DNA of 64,000 nucleotides from Physcomitrium patens (taxonomy: Eukaryota; Streptophyta; Bryopsida; Funariales; Funariaceae). Below, in pieces: positions 13,593 to 26,269 of the stretch (its first letter is position 1; every line of letters begins with the position of its first letter). The stretch is from assembly GCF_000002425.4 (NCBI RefSeq), contig NC_037259.1, positions 4,803,481 through 4,867,480 on the forward strand, in the 5' to 3' direction. The position numbers and the translations under genes were made by a program. The notes below the pieces were generated by a model. The model made no database searches, was not told the origin of the DNA, and was given only the letters and a program-made list of their open reading frames with translations.

Positions 13593-14141
13593 TTGCTGCT
13601 ATCTATTTGCTCACTAGGTTATCTTGTTAGATTCAATCACATATTTCTTTAAAGATTGATTCATGCCAAATATCTCCAAAAACTCTTTAATAGCTTGGAG
13701 ATATCCATCTTCTTGTTGCTCTTCACAACAACAATCACCCAAGTTTGCTCTTCAATAATGAAGTTTATCTATAAAAGCTTGGAATCAATGTACTTCATAT
13801 ACATGTCCATAATATTGTTGTGACTCCCTACTTTAGAGTTAGTGAAGTTCTAGATTTCTTTCAAGTTATGCGCTGCCATCTCTATTGACATTGGTAGCAA
13901 TGTGCTATAGAATGTTATAATATTGGAGATGTTCATAATTATTTTGTACTTCACAATCTTCAAGATAAAGTTATGGAGATTCTATAAGTCAAATGAGATA
14001 GGCAACTTGACCTTTAATATGCACATATTGTTGAATTCATTCAGTACATTGAAGTCACAATATAAGATATTATATTACTAATAAGATATCTTTTGGTATT
14101 ATATTGCTTATTACCATTGTTTAAAAAATATCACATATATA

Positions 14142-14142
<1 letters not shown>

Positions 14143-14179
<37 letters not shown>
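14143..14179. repeat. (AT)n microsatellite
   Basis: Pure AT dinucleotide run inside repeat G copy 1. Confidence 0.95.
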
Positions 14180-14181
<2 letters not shown>

Positions 14182-16135
14182 TTTAAATTTATTTAATAGA
14201 TTGAGGTCATAGATATTGTATTTCAAGTTATTCACTACAATTACAATAAAAAAAAAGCTTTTGCATGTACCTAAAAGGCAATACATGAGATACCTTCACT
14301 TCCATGCCCATATAACCTTCTTGAGGTATGTTTTTCCTTCTATAATCACTTTGAGGTTTGCTAAGAGGTGCTACTTGGAATCCAGGTCCATGAAAAAAGT
14401 ATCAAGGATTGAGAGATACTTGAATGTGTGGAATATAATGCAATCATTGTTATTGCTATAGAAGTACAACTTGCTCATCTAATGCTTGTATTGTTTTGCA
14501 TCCTTTGCAACAAGGTCCATGTAAGTTGCCATCACAAAAAGCTTGTCTATTTTCAATATCTTCAAACTATACTTCTTTTCATCTCTTTTGCTCTTAATCC
14601 CACTCTTTAATTTTTCCATGGTGAATGTCCATAATAGTTGCATCTTTTTGTACTAATCTAACACAATTTTATTACAATCCAACATTAAAGAAATTTTGAA
14701 TAAGTTACTTAAATTTTAAAAAGTTCCAATTAAAAGAAGAGATCATTACACCCTTACTTATGATTATGTATCTAATTTTTATAATATTCTCTTCTTGTAA
14801 GAGACACAAATTGTTGGTTCTTTTGACAATTTGCCTTACTTGTAAATGCATGTCTATAATACAATAGAGATGGTTGGTATATCTCTTGATATTCAATTTA
14901 TTGAAGTCAAATTGACAATACTTGTGCTTCTTCTAAAACTTCATACTTTCTCAACATAGTATTTCAAGTAATTGGTGAACGCTTATGGAAGAAAACATTG
15001 CATAAGTGTCAACATCTCTATGATTGATCACATATATGCTACAACAACCATTATTGTGTCTTCTCTTTATCCCAATTCTTCTACAACTGCAATTATGAAT
15101 TCCTTCATGATTTCCAATTACTTGCTAGAAGCATTGAAACTCTCATATTATTCCACAAAGATCCATCCACCTCTAATTTAATAGAATGTAAAAGACTATG
15201 AACAATAATCTCTACTTTGAACCATGTACTTTTATGTATGACTTCATAAATTCCTAAACCACTCCTAATGCAATTCTATCTAGCTTTCTTTTTGAAGAAC
15301 ATAGAAAATTGACACAAAAAACCAACTCGTATATTTACATAAATAGGTAACTTAATTCTATTACCTAATTGCCATCACTCTACAGCAAAGCTTTTTAAAA
15401 TCTTTTCCAAAGTAAAACCATCAAACAACTTTTTAGAATTATGTTGATAAGGAAGTCCTTTGATCCTTCAAACTTATCTATCCAACCTTTAATCATATGC
15501 ACCATCTTCTTCCCTAGAGTCCATCTAAAAGCAATTTACAATTGTTAGCATGTGCTCTTTATAACCTAGCACTTCTACTTTTTTTATTACTACAAGGTGT
15601 CAATAGCCTTAATATCCTTTGCAAATCAATTAATATGAGTTGGTAGAATATTAACTTTTCAGTTCACAATTTGGACTTAGTTTTGTTCCACCACCAATTC
15701 TTTTGCTTGGAGAAATTATTATCAAATATTTATAATTATGTAAAGATCTCTATTTCCTCTTTTTGCACAAATTGTCTTTTGCTTCCTAATCTTAGAACTT
15801 TATCATGTCTCCAAATACAGTTCTTTGATTCAATATGAAGATGGCTTCAAATCTTGCAAAAAAGAGATAGAAATAAATTTTGACTAATGAATAGAGAGCA
15901 ATGATGGGTGCAAAGAGAGGCAAGCACAAAACTTCAATGTAGAGGCTGCAATCAATCTAGCAAGCAAAGAAGTGGTTATTGGGAATTCTTAGAATCCCAA
16001 TAACTTGGTTCTTGGAAATACTCAAGGTTCCAACTACTTTATGTTTTCTAAGTTCTCCAAGTTCCCTAAGTTTTCTATATTCCTTTTTCATAACCAATTA
16101 GAGTGCTTCTTTGTCTCTTTATTTCATATCCAAAT

Positions 16136-16139
<4 letters not shown>

Positions 16140-16167
<28 letters not shown>
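16140..16167. repeat. (AT)n microsatellite
   Basis: Pure AT run near the right end of repeat G copy 1. The equivalent place in copy 2 also has AT runs (60796-60937). Confidence 0.9.
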
Positions 16168-16171
<4 letters not shown>

Positions 16172-16270
16172 GAATATGTGTATTTACATGCTTTACTTTT
16201 TGTCTCTTACATTACATAACAATATGTTGGTTGAAGTATTGGAAGACAAAGCATTTAGTGTAGAATTCAA

Positions 16271-17803
16271 ATGAGATTTGTAGCAATCACATCATTACTA
16301 CAGTGCTTCATAAAAAAAAAAAAATTCAAAATTCAAAATAAAGAATATTATTTCAAGATGTCAATCAGAAATATAAATGTCATTACCATTCTTTGAAAAT
16401 ATATGTTGGTGGAGCACAAACAGGTGACTTCCATAAACATATGAAGTAAAAATAAAAATGAAAACAACAATTATTACCCTATGTTTATATTTAGAAAGTA
16501 TAGTGTTAATTATAGTAACACTTAATACATTCTATTAGGCAATAGCACTTTACTTCAATCAAAAATGATACAATCCATGCTTTCATAGAATTCAAGTTTC
16601 ATTCCTTTAAGGTACCTTTTTTAATATAAATTTTAATGCATTACTTTACTTGGATACATAACAATAATTAATTTATACATTATGAATTTCGTCAATGTTG
16701 ACAGTAAGGATCAATGTACATCATAAATCACACTAAAAATTAATGATAGCTTTTAGGCATTGCTTGGTAAACTTCTAATAATTCTAGTTCTTTTGATGAA
16801 GTGTTACTGCCTCCAACACCAAGGCGCTTCAATGGATCTAATGTTACTGCGGAATTGAAATGCATAGTAGTAATATTAGAAATTTTCATGTTTTGTCTTC
16901 ATAATACAGGATTTTGCACATGTTTGTGATGATGAGGAAAACATACTCTTACAACACATGGATTGAAACAATTGTTACATTTTGGCAATTCGTTTCGCCT
17001 TACACAAAAGAAAAGTAGAAGAGAAAGGAAATGTAAAGAGGGGAGAGGGGCTTTTCTTCCATGCTAATCAAACAAACATCCCAAATATTCCGAATGTAAG
17101 GAAAGAACAAGGTTGTCCCCAGACAATGAAGCCCCAGAAATTAGAACCTGTCCACCATGTTCGATAATGAGTAATCAATTAGAGCGAAAACTCCTGAGCA
17201 AATGAGATAGGTTCTTTACTTTCATAAACAGTGCCCCAGGAGCTGTCTTTACGCTGCTAGCATCCATACCTGACCGGAGTAGTCAGTGTTGTTAGCTTCA
17301 AAGCGTTTGGATAGATGTTTGGAAAAACGAAAGTTTCTTCTTTGTCGAAGTTGACAGCAGGTTAAATCTGTTTACTACGATCTGGAGCCAAGCAACTCCC
17401 GATGTGACCAGCCATAATAAACGTCGACCTCCACTTGAGTGGTCCTAAGCCGTCTTACTTCTCAAACCCAATAACCCAAATGAGAACATCCGATTGGATT
17501 TCATTTTCCACAAGAACTTCAGGAGTGGATGGAGCTAATAGTAGTATATCATCCAATTTGGAGTTGATTCGAAACTCACCCACTGCCACCAAACTCCATG
17601 TGAAGTTTAGACTAAGTTTTCAATACAAGGAAGTAAACTCGAACAATCCTTCCATTTGGAATTAATGTTGGAGCTGTTCAAAACTTAATCGACTTCACAG
17701 GAAGGATAGACCAGCGTATCCATTTCGAAACTTCTAATAGAACACTAAACCTGAATTTACTTATCTGTCCATTGTACTCGCTCCTATGCACCATAAGACC
17801 CAG
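16271..17803. other. Region downstream of HOP, nothing recognised
   Basis: Composition rises gradually toward the HOP stop codon. The last few hundred bases probably include the HOP 3' UTR. An open stretch at 16982-17167 (+) shows no domain. No repeat or RNA gene is evident. Confidence 0.35.
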
Positions 17804-20800
17804 CTATCGCACCTGTACAATACCAGCACTGACCAATTTTTGAATTTTGCCCATTACCATAGGATTCTTCATGTGCTCCTGGGCTGCCTTGGGGTTCTCC
17901 TGGAAATCAGTGAGTACCTGCGCACCAATAGATTTTGTGAACACGCTGCTAGTATTGAAAACCTTGTCTGAACCTGTCAGCTAATTTCAGTTGCTACAAA
18001 CGGCACTATCAATAACGAAAAGAGACTATATTCTGGAAGTAGGTTAATCTGCTAGGCGCTTTAATATATGAATTCGCAGCATTCAAGGCTATGAAACTTT
18101 CTATTTCTATAATATAGTGATTTACCCGAAAAGTGAATGACGTAACAATAAAATGTTCCAATGTAAAAAAATAAAACTAAATACAACCCCGCAATACGTC
18201 ATACCTGTCTCATGACAGGATCCGACAAGATGCCTTGAATCTCTGGATCTGACATAGCCCTCGCCTATATCCAGGAAACCACAGATCTGTTAGATCTAAT
18301 TGACATATGTGGGATGCGTCAATAACTCAGAAACGTCAAATAACTGAAGCCACAATTCAATCCAAGGTGAAGCAATACACGATCCGCGACTTGAATGCTG
18401 ACCTGTTTCTCTTTCAAATCATCAGCGCTAATGTCTCCTCTGTTCATTTTGTTGATTTGGTCCACACATCTGCACATGAGAAAACAATATTCTTTGTTAA
18501 GATGTAATGCCGAATCGGCAAATTGTGCGTAAAAGGAACTTCGTTACATCTCTAACCATTTCTTCAAACGAAATCGTAGGAAATCAAGAATTGTGTAATA
18601 ACTACATACCTTCTAACACCATCCATCAACTCCTGGTTGCCCTCATTGTGCTTCAATCCAAGCTGACACCGTGAAACAAAAAACAGTGAGAATTAAAAAT
18701 ATAAGAGAGAAAACGGGGGGGGGGGGGGTGGGGGGATATAGAATACGCCGTTTGATAACATTTCCAGGTCAAAACCTAAACACGGGACAAAATAAACAAA
18801 GCAACTGCGGATTTTGCAACTGCTTAACATTGCAACTTCATTTCAAAGTCCAAAGTTTCACAGTTTCTGCGATAAATCCATTGTGAAGAGGCTAACAACA
18901 GAACCACCACTGTAGTATGTAAAGGGAAAGCTAAAATAATTAGCTGATAGAAGTAATACCTGGTATGTTTGTAAGGCTTTATCGTATTCCTTCATGAAAA
19001 ATTGGATGGCACCCTTCCTAGAGTACCCCTTCACAAATTTCTCGTCTAATTCGATGCACTTATTTGCATCTTTCAGGCCCTCTGGTAAAGCTCCGAGCTT
19101 AGTGTAGCATGCTGCCCTATTACTGTAAACCTGCCAAACAAAATAAACAACTAACTTAGCTACAAGAATATGTGAACATGATAAGTTAGAATGGCACATA
19201 CCTAAAGAACCTACAAAAATTCTCGCAACTTCTAATCTGGCATAAAACCTTACCTTCGCGTCTGAAGGATTCCTCTTAATTGCCTCTGTGTAGTGCTTGA
19301 CAGCCTCAGGATACTGGTCCTTCTTGAAATACTCATTCCCTGCAAACAAATGGCGTTCAATCCGTCAAATACTGGATCTCAAAACAGTAAGAATATTGAA
19401 TTGCAAGAACCTGTTAAGAAAAAACTACAGAAACAGTCTGTACGTCATACCTTTCTCTCTCTCTTGGTCAGCCATAGCTGGATCATAGTATTCTTGCTGT
19501 TCTAATTCCTTCTTGGTACGTTCTGCCTCATTCAACTTCTTCAGAGTATCTGGATTACGATGCTCCGTCAGAGCTTTGTTGAAAACTTCGATAGCGGCAT
19601 CGTAGTCTTTGCTTGTTTTGGCCATCTTTGCCAAGGCTGTACCTTTTCGTGTCAAAGCCTTCGCAATCAATTTGTAATCAGCATGCAATGACCTTCCAGT
19701 CTCTACAGCCAATTCACAGTCCGCAATGCACTCCTCGTACTGCACAATACAGTGTTAGCACGGAGTAATAATAAAACGTCATCACAGCAAGGATTTCTCA
19801 ACTAGCCAGAAGAGTACAATCGACAACGGATAGAGGAGAATTAGAGATTGGGTTACACTAATTGCAAAAACCACGTATCTTGCTAAAATACGTCAGGTGC
19901 AAGACCCTTTCGGACATTAAAGCACAGTATTCTTATGTCAAGAACCATTCTTACTTCATACGTAAGATTCGATGTTATTCCATTTCTTTTGTTCATTTAG
20001 TTAGTTTTGTACAACCAAATTTACAAAATCTCAAATGTAGGCTATCGACCTCACAACCCAACAGAAATTTTCTATTACCAGGCACTCATTCAATTCCCAA
20101 CACACCGTGCATTATCTAACAGGGTATAACAATTGATCCGGGCAGCACCAATGCGTAGAAATTTCCAAATTGATATATTTACTGGTTCTCTTATGTCCTA
20201 AGCTCAGAGCCATTGCAATCTCAGTGCAATACGATTCCATACACATATATCAGACAAACCCAAGAGCTTACAACAAGAATGGCCTCTACAAATTGTCAAT
20301 TATCTGATCATATAAAGGAGGTCTAGTTTCACAGCACGCACCTTGCCCATCTCCAAGTACACGGCGGCCCGGTTGGTAATGAAGGAAATATCCTCTCCGT
20401 CTAGTTCTATAGCTTTGCTGTAGTGCGACACAGCCGCTTCGAAATTCTTTTTCTTGTACTCCGCATTCCCACACTCTTTCTCCTTCACAGCCTCAGTCTT
20501 CCGCATTTTCTTCTCCTTCTCGCCGTCATTCACCTCCATCGGTTCCGACTCCGGCTCCGGCTCGGGGGCAGTGGCAGAAGCCGCCTGTGTTAATGTCGCA
20601 CTCCGTGGCCGCTCGTCCATGCGAATCTCTGGAGCCGATGATGCCTCTGTGTCGTGACCGTCCTCACCTTCAAACTCGGTCCCAGGGTCTGCAGTCTGTA
20701 GGTTCACGCCTAAAAGAACACCGATCACTTGCATCATGCGAGGATCATTTATGTAACGTGACAAGTTATTTGGATTTTTCTGCGCATCGTTGATCATCGC

Positions 20801-21292
20801 GACGAAGTCAGGCTGCTGCAAGTAGGGCCGCGTCCGTGGATCACCCTGAAGTTTCACCCATACGTCAGGTCCAAACATGTTCCCGAAAGGAGAGCTGCCC
20901 CCCATTGGAGAATCCCCCGAAGGAGGAGCCCGAGCTCGGGGCTTGGCTGCCTCTGCATCCGCCAATCCAGACTTCAGACCATCATTATTTGGATCGGTTT
21001 GCAAGCCCTTCTTGTACGCTGAAATTGCTTCATCATAATCTCGGAGACCCACATAAGCAGCACCCAATCGGCTGTAGCCTTTAGGCCACTGGGGCTTCAA
21101 CTCCACAGTTTTTTTAGCGTCCCGGAGGGCGTCTTGATACTTATGTAAAGAAGCGTATGCAGCTGAGCGATTGGAGTACAAGACGTGATTGTCCGGGGCT
21201 AGAGCTATTGCATCCCCAAAATGCTTAATAGCATCCTCGAATTTCCCTGCAGAAAATGCGGCATTTCCTTTCGCCTTCGCTTCGTCTGCCAT
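17804..21292 (-). CDS. HOP: Hsp70-Hsp90 organizing protein (HOP/STI1)
   Basis: Eight exons on the minus strand: 21292-20342, 19739-19451, 19339-19254, 19130-18960, 18662-18610, 18469-18403, 18264-18205 and 17917-17804. All introns are GT-AG with matching phases; 596 residues, normal for plant HOP. HOP bridges Hsp70 and Hsp90 in the cytosol by binding their C-terminal EEVD tails with TPR domains. TPR1 spans about residues 2-115 and has the two-carboxylate clamp residues K6, N10, N41, K71 and R75 ([19 protein letters not shown]). A DP1 domain follows (about 145-200; [15 protein letters not shown]). A linker rich in Glu and Pro precedes TPR2A and TPR2B (clamp motifs [22 protein letters not shown]). 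DP2 ends the protein ([15 protein letters not shown], then SAGIVQVR). The small exons 5-8 are too short to stand out alone, but their splice phases join perfectly. HOP is typically heat-inducible; no clear heat shock element is visible upstream. Confidence 0.97.
18715..18735. repeat. Poly-G tract in HOP intron 4
   Basis: A near-pure run of G on the plus strand, broken by a single T, lies in the intron between exons 4 and 5. It reads as a C tract in the HOP transcript. It may be error-prone in assembly. Confidence 0.9.
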
Positions 21293-22507
21293 GATTGAAT
21301 TTCCTTGTGCCTTTCCTTACGTATAATCCTGCGTCAAAAAATTCCAAGATGCTTTCAGGATAACATTGAATATGCAGAAATTAATCACAGAGCTGCTAAT
21401 TACAATGTTAAGTAATCAAATCAACAGTACTCGTGCCCAGAATATAACTCTAGAAGCTCATACTACGTTCACAATCGTACTTACGATATATAGAGCCATG
21501 CTCAATTAAGCCGAACCCACAGGTGGGGGACCTGAGATACGTAAGCTCAAGCACAACTCGGTTGAAACCCGCAAGTAAGTGGAAGTTCTCATAGCACATC
21601 ATCAAATGGACCATCACTCTACATCCGGAGTGATTCTAAAAAAAGATGATCCATCGTCTAAACTGACGCCAACAATCGGGAAAAAAAAATAGGCATCAAT
21701 AAAAGTGCCCAGCAGTTAAACCAATACTCGAACCCATTCTGTCCCCGTCAATCCAAAACCACATAGACGATGTAAAGTTGCCTAAACATCAACTGCGACG
21801 CAAACGAAGCCCGTGCGTGCTCAAAAAAAAACACAAAGTGATCCAAAGATACCAAGCGGTCCACACTCTTGAAAACTATGCTCCATCTCACAACGATCAC
21901 ACCACGGGACACAAGATACCTCCGCAACGATACCGACAGAGGAAATCGTTGGAAGAACACTATGACTTAACGAAATTCCGCAACTGTCCCAAGATCGAGA
22001 CCCAAATACCACCAGAAGCAGCAGCAACGGCGGATGATTAGACTCAATTCAGACGCAGGTAGGCTCCAAACCCAACACCAACCCAACACAGCCAAATCAC
22101 AATCGAAGATGAAAATCGGGAAAGGGGAGCGTGAGACTCACCCGAGGCATGCGAGATGTGGATGTTGCGAATGGCGAATGCGAAATCGAATTGGACTGCA
22201 AATTGATGAGCAAGTGGCGCCGGCGAATTGCGAGGCGCGGTGTGCAAAGGAGGAAGGACTGCAGGCGTCGAGACGAGCAGTTCAAATGACTTCCTGGGTC
22301 AGTCTGTGCAGCATCAACATACATCAGCAGCCCGGCCCAGCCCGACCCCCCTTGGGAAGCACGGCCAGGAAGGAAGGAAGCTCCTAGAAGCACCCCCCCC
22401 CCCCCCCCCACCCCTCTCGGGAACAGCTTCGTTCCCCTCACATGCGCACTCTCGCTCACTCCGTTTCCCCCGCTGGAGAACCTAGCTGTTGTCTTCACAA
22501 TCCCGCA

Positions 22508-22515
<8 letters not shown>
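21293..22515. promoter_or_regulatory. 5' flank of HOP (promoter/5' UTR, not resolved)
   Basis: This GC-richer block precedes the HOP start and ends abruptly at an (AT)n tract. It contains a 17-bp C run (22393-22409), which is a G run on the HOP coding strand. Just distal to it is a perfect inverted repeat, GGGAAC (22419-22424) and GTTCCC (22431-22436), separated by 6 bp. Open frames on both strands (for example 22097-22516) have no recognisable domain. A 5' leader intron is possible but not demonstrable. Confidence 0.4.

Positions 22516-22542
<27 letters not shown>
22515..22542. repeat. (AT)n microsatellite
   Basis: Pure AT run that marks the sharp transition from HOP upstream DNA to AT-rich repeat DNA. 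It is the counterpart of the run at 11332 upstream of the HSF gene. Confidence 0.95.
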
Positions 22543-22544
<2 letters not shown>

Positions 22545-23551
22545 AATTTAATAATTCACGTGTCTATATTTATATCTATAAATTTTTGTATATTTATATA
22601 CTTATAAACATATATACACAAAACACTTAAAAAAACTATATATAAATATATATACATATATATACATATATACATATATAAAAGTGTGAAAGAAAAAAAC
22701 ATATAAATATGATTAAAAAACCACAATAATTTTTTTTCTTCTTCTTCAAAACGTCATTGAATTGGCTTAAAGAGTTAATTGCAATTATTCTCTATAATTT
22801 ATCTTTTTCCTCAAATTGAAAATTTATAATTCTGACTATACTATTTTTATTTGGGGTTATTACAAGAAATATAGGCGGGTGATAGAAATTCATCTGTCTA
22901 TTTATGTCTATGCTTAAAATTTGAATTTTTTAAGATTGTTTTTCTTTCCAAATTAATTCTCAAAGTATTTCATAAAATGTTCATATACCTTAATAATAAA
23001 TAGGTGTAGGCTTCTTTTACATGGTATTTAGTAGAAAAAATGAAATGCATATCACAAAAAAAATGTAATTACAATTGAAGTACAATTAATCAAATATTTT
23101 CACATATAAAAATCACATGATTCATATTAAAAATTAATCAATTTTTGGTGATTTAAACAAGGTGCAATAAATTTGAATCCTACCTCATCCAAAACATCAC
23201 CTGAGACCACCCCCTCCAATCTTAAGAATAGCCCATCTGAAGTAGTATATATTATTATTTTTAATATTTGTTTGTTTTTGTATCCTTCATAATGTCAAAA
23301 ATCATAAAAAACAATAAATTAAATAAATTAAAATTGGAAAATAATAAATTATTTCAAATTAAAAAAATTCATATTGAAATCATTTAATCTATTAATTTGC
23401 TTACTTTACAAAATAAACAAGAATGTATGATTAAATTCAAAATTTATAAACTATACACCAGTCTTCATCAACAACTTGATGGAATACTAAAAAATATTCA
23501 CTTAATGTTATTTTTAAAAATAATATAGAGATGTTGCCATTTTTTAAAAAG

Positions 23552-23595
<44 letters not shown>

Positions 23596-23933
23596 CATAC
23601 TTATATACAATCAAAGAAAAAATCATTGATTTTTTAAAACATTCATTATCATTCTAAATACATCCAAAGTTTTTTAGAAGGCCTTTTGAATTTTATAACA
23701 TATATGATTTTTTAATTTGATTATATTTAATTCCATTATTATATTTTAAAATATATTTCTCCAAAACTAAAATAATATTTTTAATAATAATAATCCATCA
23801 ATGTCATCATAAATCAATAAAACAAGTACTCTCTATTTACTATTTCATTAGAATACTTTTTACAAGAAAATTATAGAACATTTTTCTATAAAAAAGAAGA
23901 AATTAAAAATTATTCAAATAAAATTTGTTTATA

Positions 23934-23940
<7 letters not shown>
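22543..23940. other. AT-rich intergenic DNA, nothing recognised
   Basis: Extremely AT-rich sequence without a coding frame, including another (AT)n run at 23554-23590. It may be the left end of repeat G copy 2, but I could not align it confidently to copy 1. Confidence 0.4.

Positions 23941-23984
<44 letters not shown>
23941..23984. repeat. (AT)n microsatellite
   Basis: Pure AT run at the left limit of the alignable part of repeat G copy 2, matching the run at 12125 in copy 1. Confidence 0.95.
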
Positions 23985-23987
<3 letters not shown>

Positions 23988-25651
23988 TAGAAATCTGTGC
24001 CGATGGCCTCAAAAAATTTGTAAAATTTTAATTTGTTGTTGCTAAATCAAGAATTGACTACTATTAAAGAAATATTGATCAAGAAAAAAAAAGATGAAAT
24101 AATAAAATAATAAAATAAAAAGAATATATACATAACAATGGAACCATTTATGTTTAATAAGTGAAATTAGAAACATTATTTTTATTTACTACAACAACTT
24201 AAATAACAAAGTTAAAAGAACTTTGAAATTAATCACATTTATGGTGGTATTTTCATCTTCATTGGTTTTAAGATATAAGATTTTAATTGTATTTAGAAAA
24301 GACAAAATCCTTGTTCTTAGGCATAGAAAAGTGTTAATATGTGTTCTTATGACTTTCCATGGATTTTCATGGATTCTTATGTATTTTTGTGAATTCCCAA
24401 ATTTTCTATAAATTTTCATACATACCTTGAATATCTATAAGTTCTCATACATTCTTTAAGTTCCCATGTGTTTCTCTATGTTCTCCAAGTTTCTATTAAT
24501 TCCCATGTATTCTTCATCTCTCTTGTATATAAAATCCTATTAAAAGTATAAAAAAATAAATTCTAAATCCTAATTTTTTAAAGCTTATACTACAATTAAT
24601 TGACCAAGTTTAAGATGCATAAAGAACTTTTAGCATTCAAAGATATATACTTGGAATAATTAATGATATTGTTCATTTTAGAAGTGACTAAAATTCAATT
24701 ACAATTATCAAATAGGTCTTTATAGATAAAGAATATATTTTAAAGAAATTTCCTTTTTGAATTAAATTATTCTATAATTACTACTTAACATCTCATTAAA
24801 TATAAATTTTTTATTATAATAATAATAAAAAAATATTCTTTTATTACCTATGCATTCAATTATATTTATTGAAATCTACAAATTTGCTTTCAAAAAACAA
24901 TAATCATGTAGACATTTAATGGTATGAATGTTCCTATTGATGCTACTTTATTGCTCATTAGGATTTTCATGTTAGACTTACATACATATTTCTTCAAGGA
25001 TTCTTTGATGCCAAATAATTCTAAAAATTCCTTATTTAACTTAGATGTATTCATCTTGTTATTGATCATGGCAACAAGAATTATCTAAGCTTGCTCATTA
25101 ATGGTAAAGTTTATCCATAAAAGCTTAGGATTAATATATTTTTTATATGTTTCTATAATCTAATTATGGTTCACCACTTCAAAGTTAATGGTATTCCAAA
25201 TTCATCTCAAGTTATACTTTTTTTTATCTCAATTGAAATTGATAGCAACTCCTCAAAGATTATTATGCAAATACAGATCTTCACAATCTTTTCATACCTT
25301 ATAATATTTGACATGAATGTGGATTTTGCAAGTTAAAGGAGATAGGCATTTGAATACTTAATGTGCGCTTATTATTGAATCCATTTAATAAATCAAGATT
25401 ACAATATAAGATATTATATTATTATATTATTTATAATATATTATTCAATAGATAATATATATATATATAGCATGCACACATTGTTTGAACTCATTTAGAA
25501 AATTGAGGTTATAGATATTGTATTTCAATTTATTCACTACAATCACAATTAAAGAATTTTTGTTTATATCAAAAGAGTCATAAAAAAGATACTTTCTTTT
25601 TTATTGCAATGTAATTTTTTTGATGTACATTTTTTTTTTAAGATTGCTTTG
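23985..25651. repeat. Repeat G, copy 2, left part
   Basis: This part matches 12,150-14,270 in copy 1 (for example, both have ACAACTTAAATAAC followed by a GTGGTATTTTCATCTTC stretch) but lacks copy 1's solo LTR. It ends at the target duplication CTTTG (25647-25651) of element A. The remainder of the repeat resumes at 56,934. Confidence 0.7.
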
Positions 25652-26120
25652 CATCAAGGACATGAATCTAAAAGAACTAAAAGATCAATACACTCTTGTA
25701 TCACTCAAAAGACTAAAAATTACTTGAAGATGGTAATATATTGAATCAAAATGGCTATTGCCAAAAATAAGAAGACAAGAAAGGCATTGACAAGAATGAA
25801 GAAAGATTCACTCTTACTTCTATAAATATTCTCTAACTAGAAACTACATGGCAATATTATATAGGACCTCCAACATGTATTGACTTTTTTAATATATGTT
25901 TTAACTTACAAGGCAAACTATTTATATATATGCCACATAGTTGGCTTATTTTATAAGTTTTTAGCTTATTAATTAATTACAAATATATATACAACTAAAG
26001 TAACATCTATAAAGCTTATAGGAAGCTTCTTTAGAAGATATTATGAAATTAACCTACTTTTATCTACTTCTATTTAAATCATACAGACAATTATTAAAGT
26101 AAATATATATGTTTGTAACA
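25652..26120 (-). repeat. 3' LTR of element A
   Basis: It aligns with 56397-56933 and with the LTRs of B and C. The outer end reads as the complement of TCCTTGATG (TCCTTGACA in B). It is shorter than the other LTRs through internal deletions. Confidence 0.8.
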
Positions 26121-26269
26121 TTATCTTCCCTTCTAAGGCCAATTCTTACAAGAAGTGGTCATCATCTTTCATAAATCTTGTTGTTTTTTTATCTTAATTT
26201 TGATGGATGTCATCAATGAAAAGTTTCAACTTTGTTTGCTATATTTGTAAGATTTTTATTGGCTTTTAT

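Larger units (their letters stand above)
12130..16270. repeat. Repeat G, copy 1 (old dispersed element, probably a decayed retrotransposon)
   Basis: This AT-rich block has a second copy in the same order and orientation at about 23,985-25,651 joined to 56,934-60,900. By eye, 12,150-14,270 matches 23,985-25,650; 14,340-14,600 matches 56,934-57,180; and 14,590-16,270 matches 57,715-57,744 plus 59,275 onward. Both copies retain a similar minus-strand reading frame (14705-14896 here) whose product has a YLLQE..GTKIK-like stretch. This is reminiscent of the integrase C-terminus of Ty3/gypsy elements (D has YSLRELDGTKLK), but it is short and decayed. Copy 1 contains a solo LTR (13085-13592) that copy 2 lacks. 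The exact ends are not defined. It could instead be a segmental duplication of a dead gene region. Confidence 0.6.

Noticed and set aside
11332-16300. Remnant of a large DNA virus in the AT-rich region
   Set aside because: AT-richness alone suggested it, but no viral gene is recognisable and the block behaves as a dispersed repeat with LTR insertions.
22419-22436. Heat shock element upstream of HOP
   Set aside because: The GAA and TTC units are not at the 5-bp spacing of a heat shock element; only an inverted repeat is supported.
22097-22516. 139-codon minus-strand open frame upstream of HOP
   Set aside because: Low-complexity Gly/Ser/Arg-rich product across a C run, no domain, and overlapping frames on the other strand; more likely promoter or leader.
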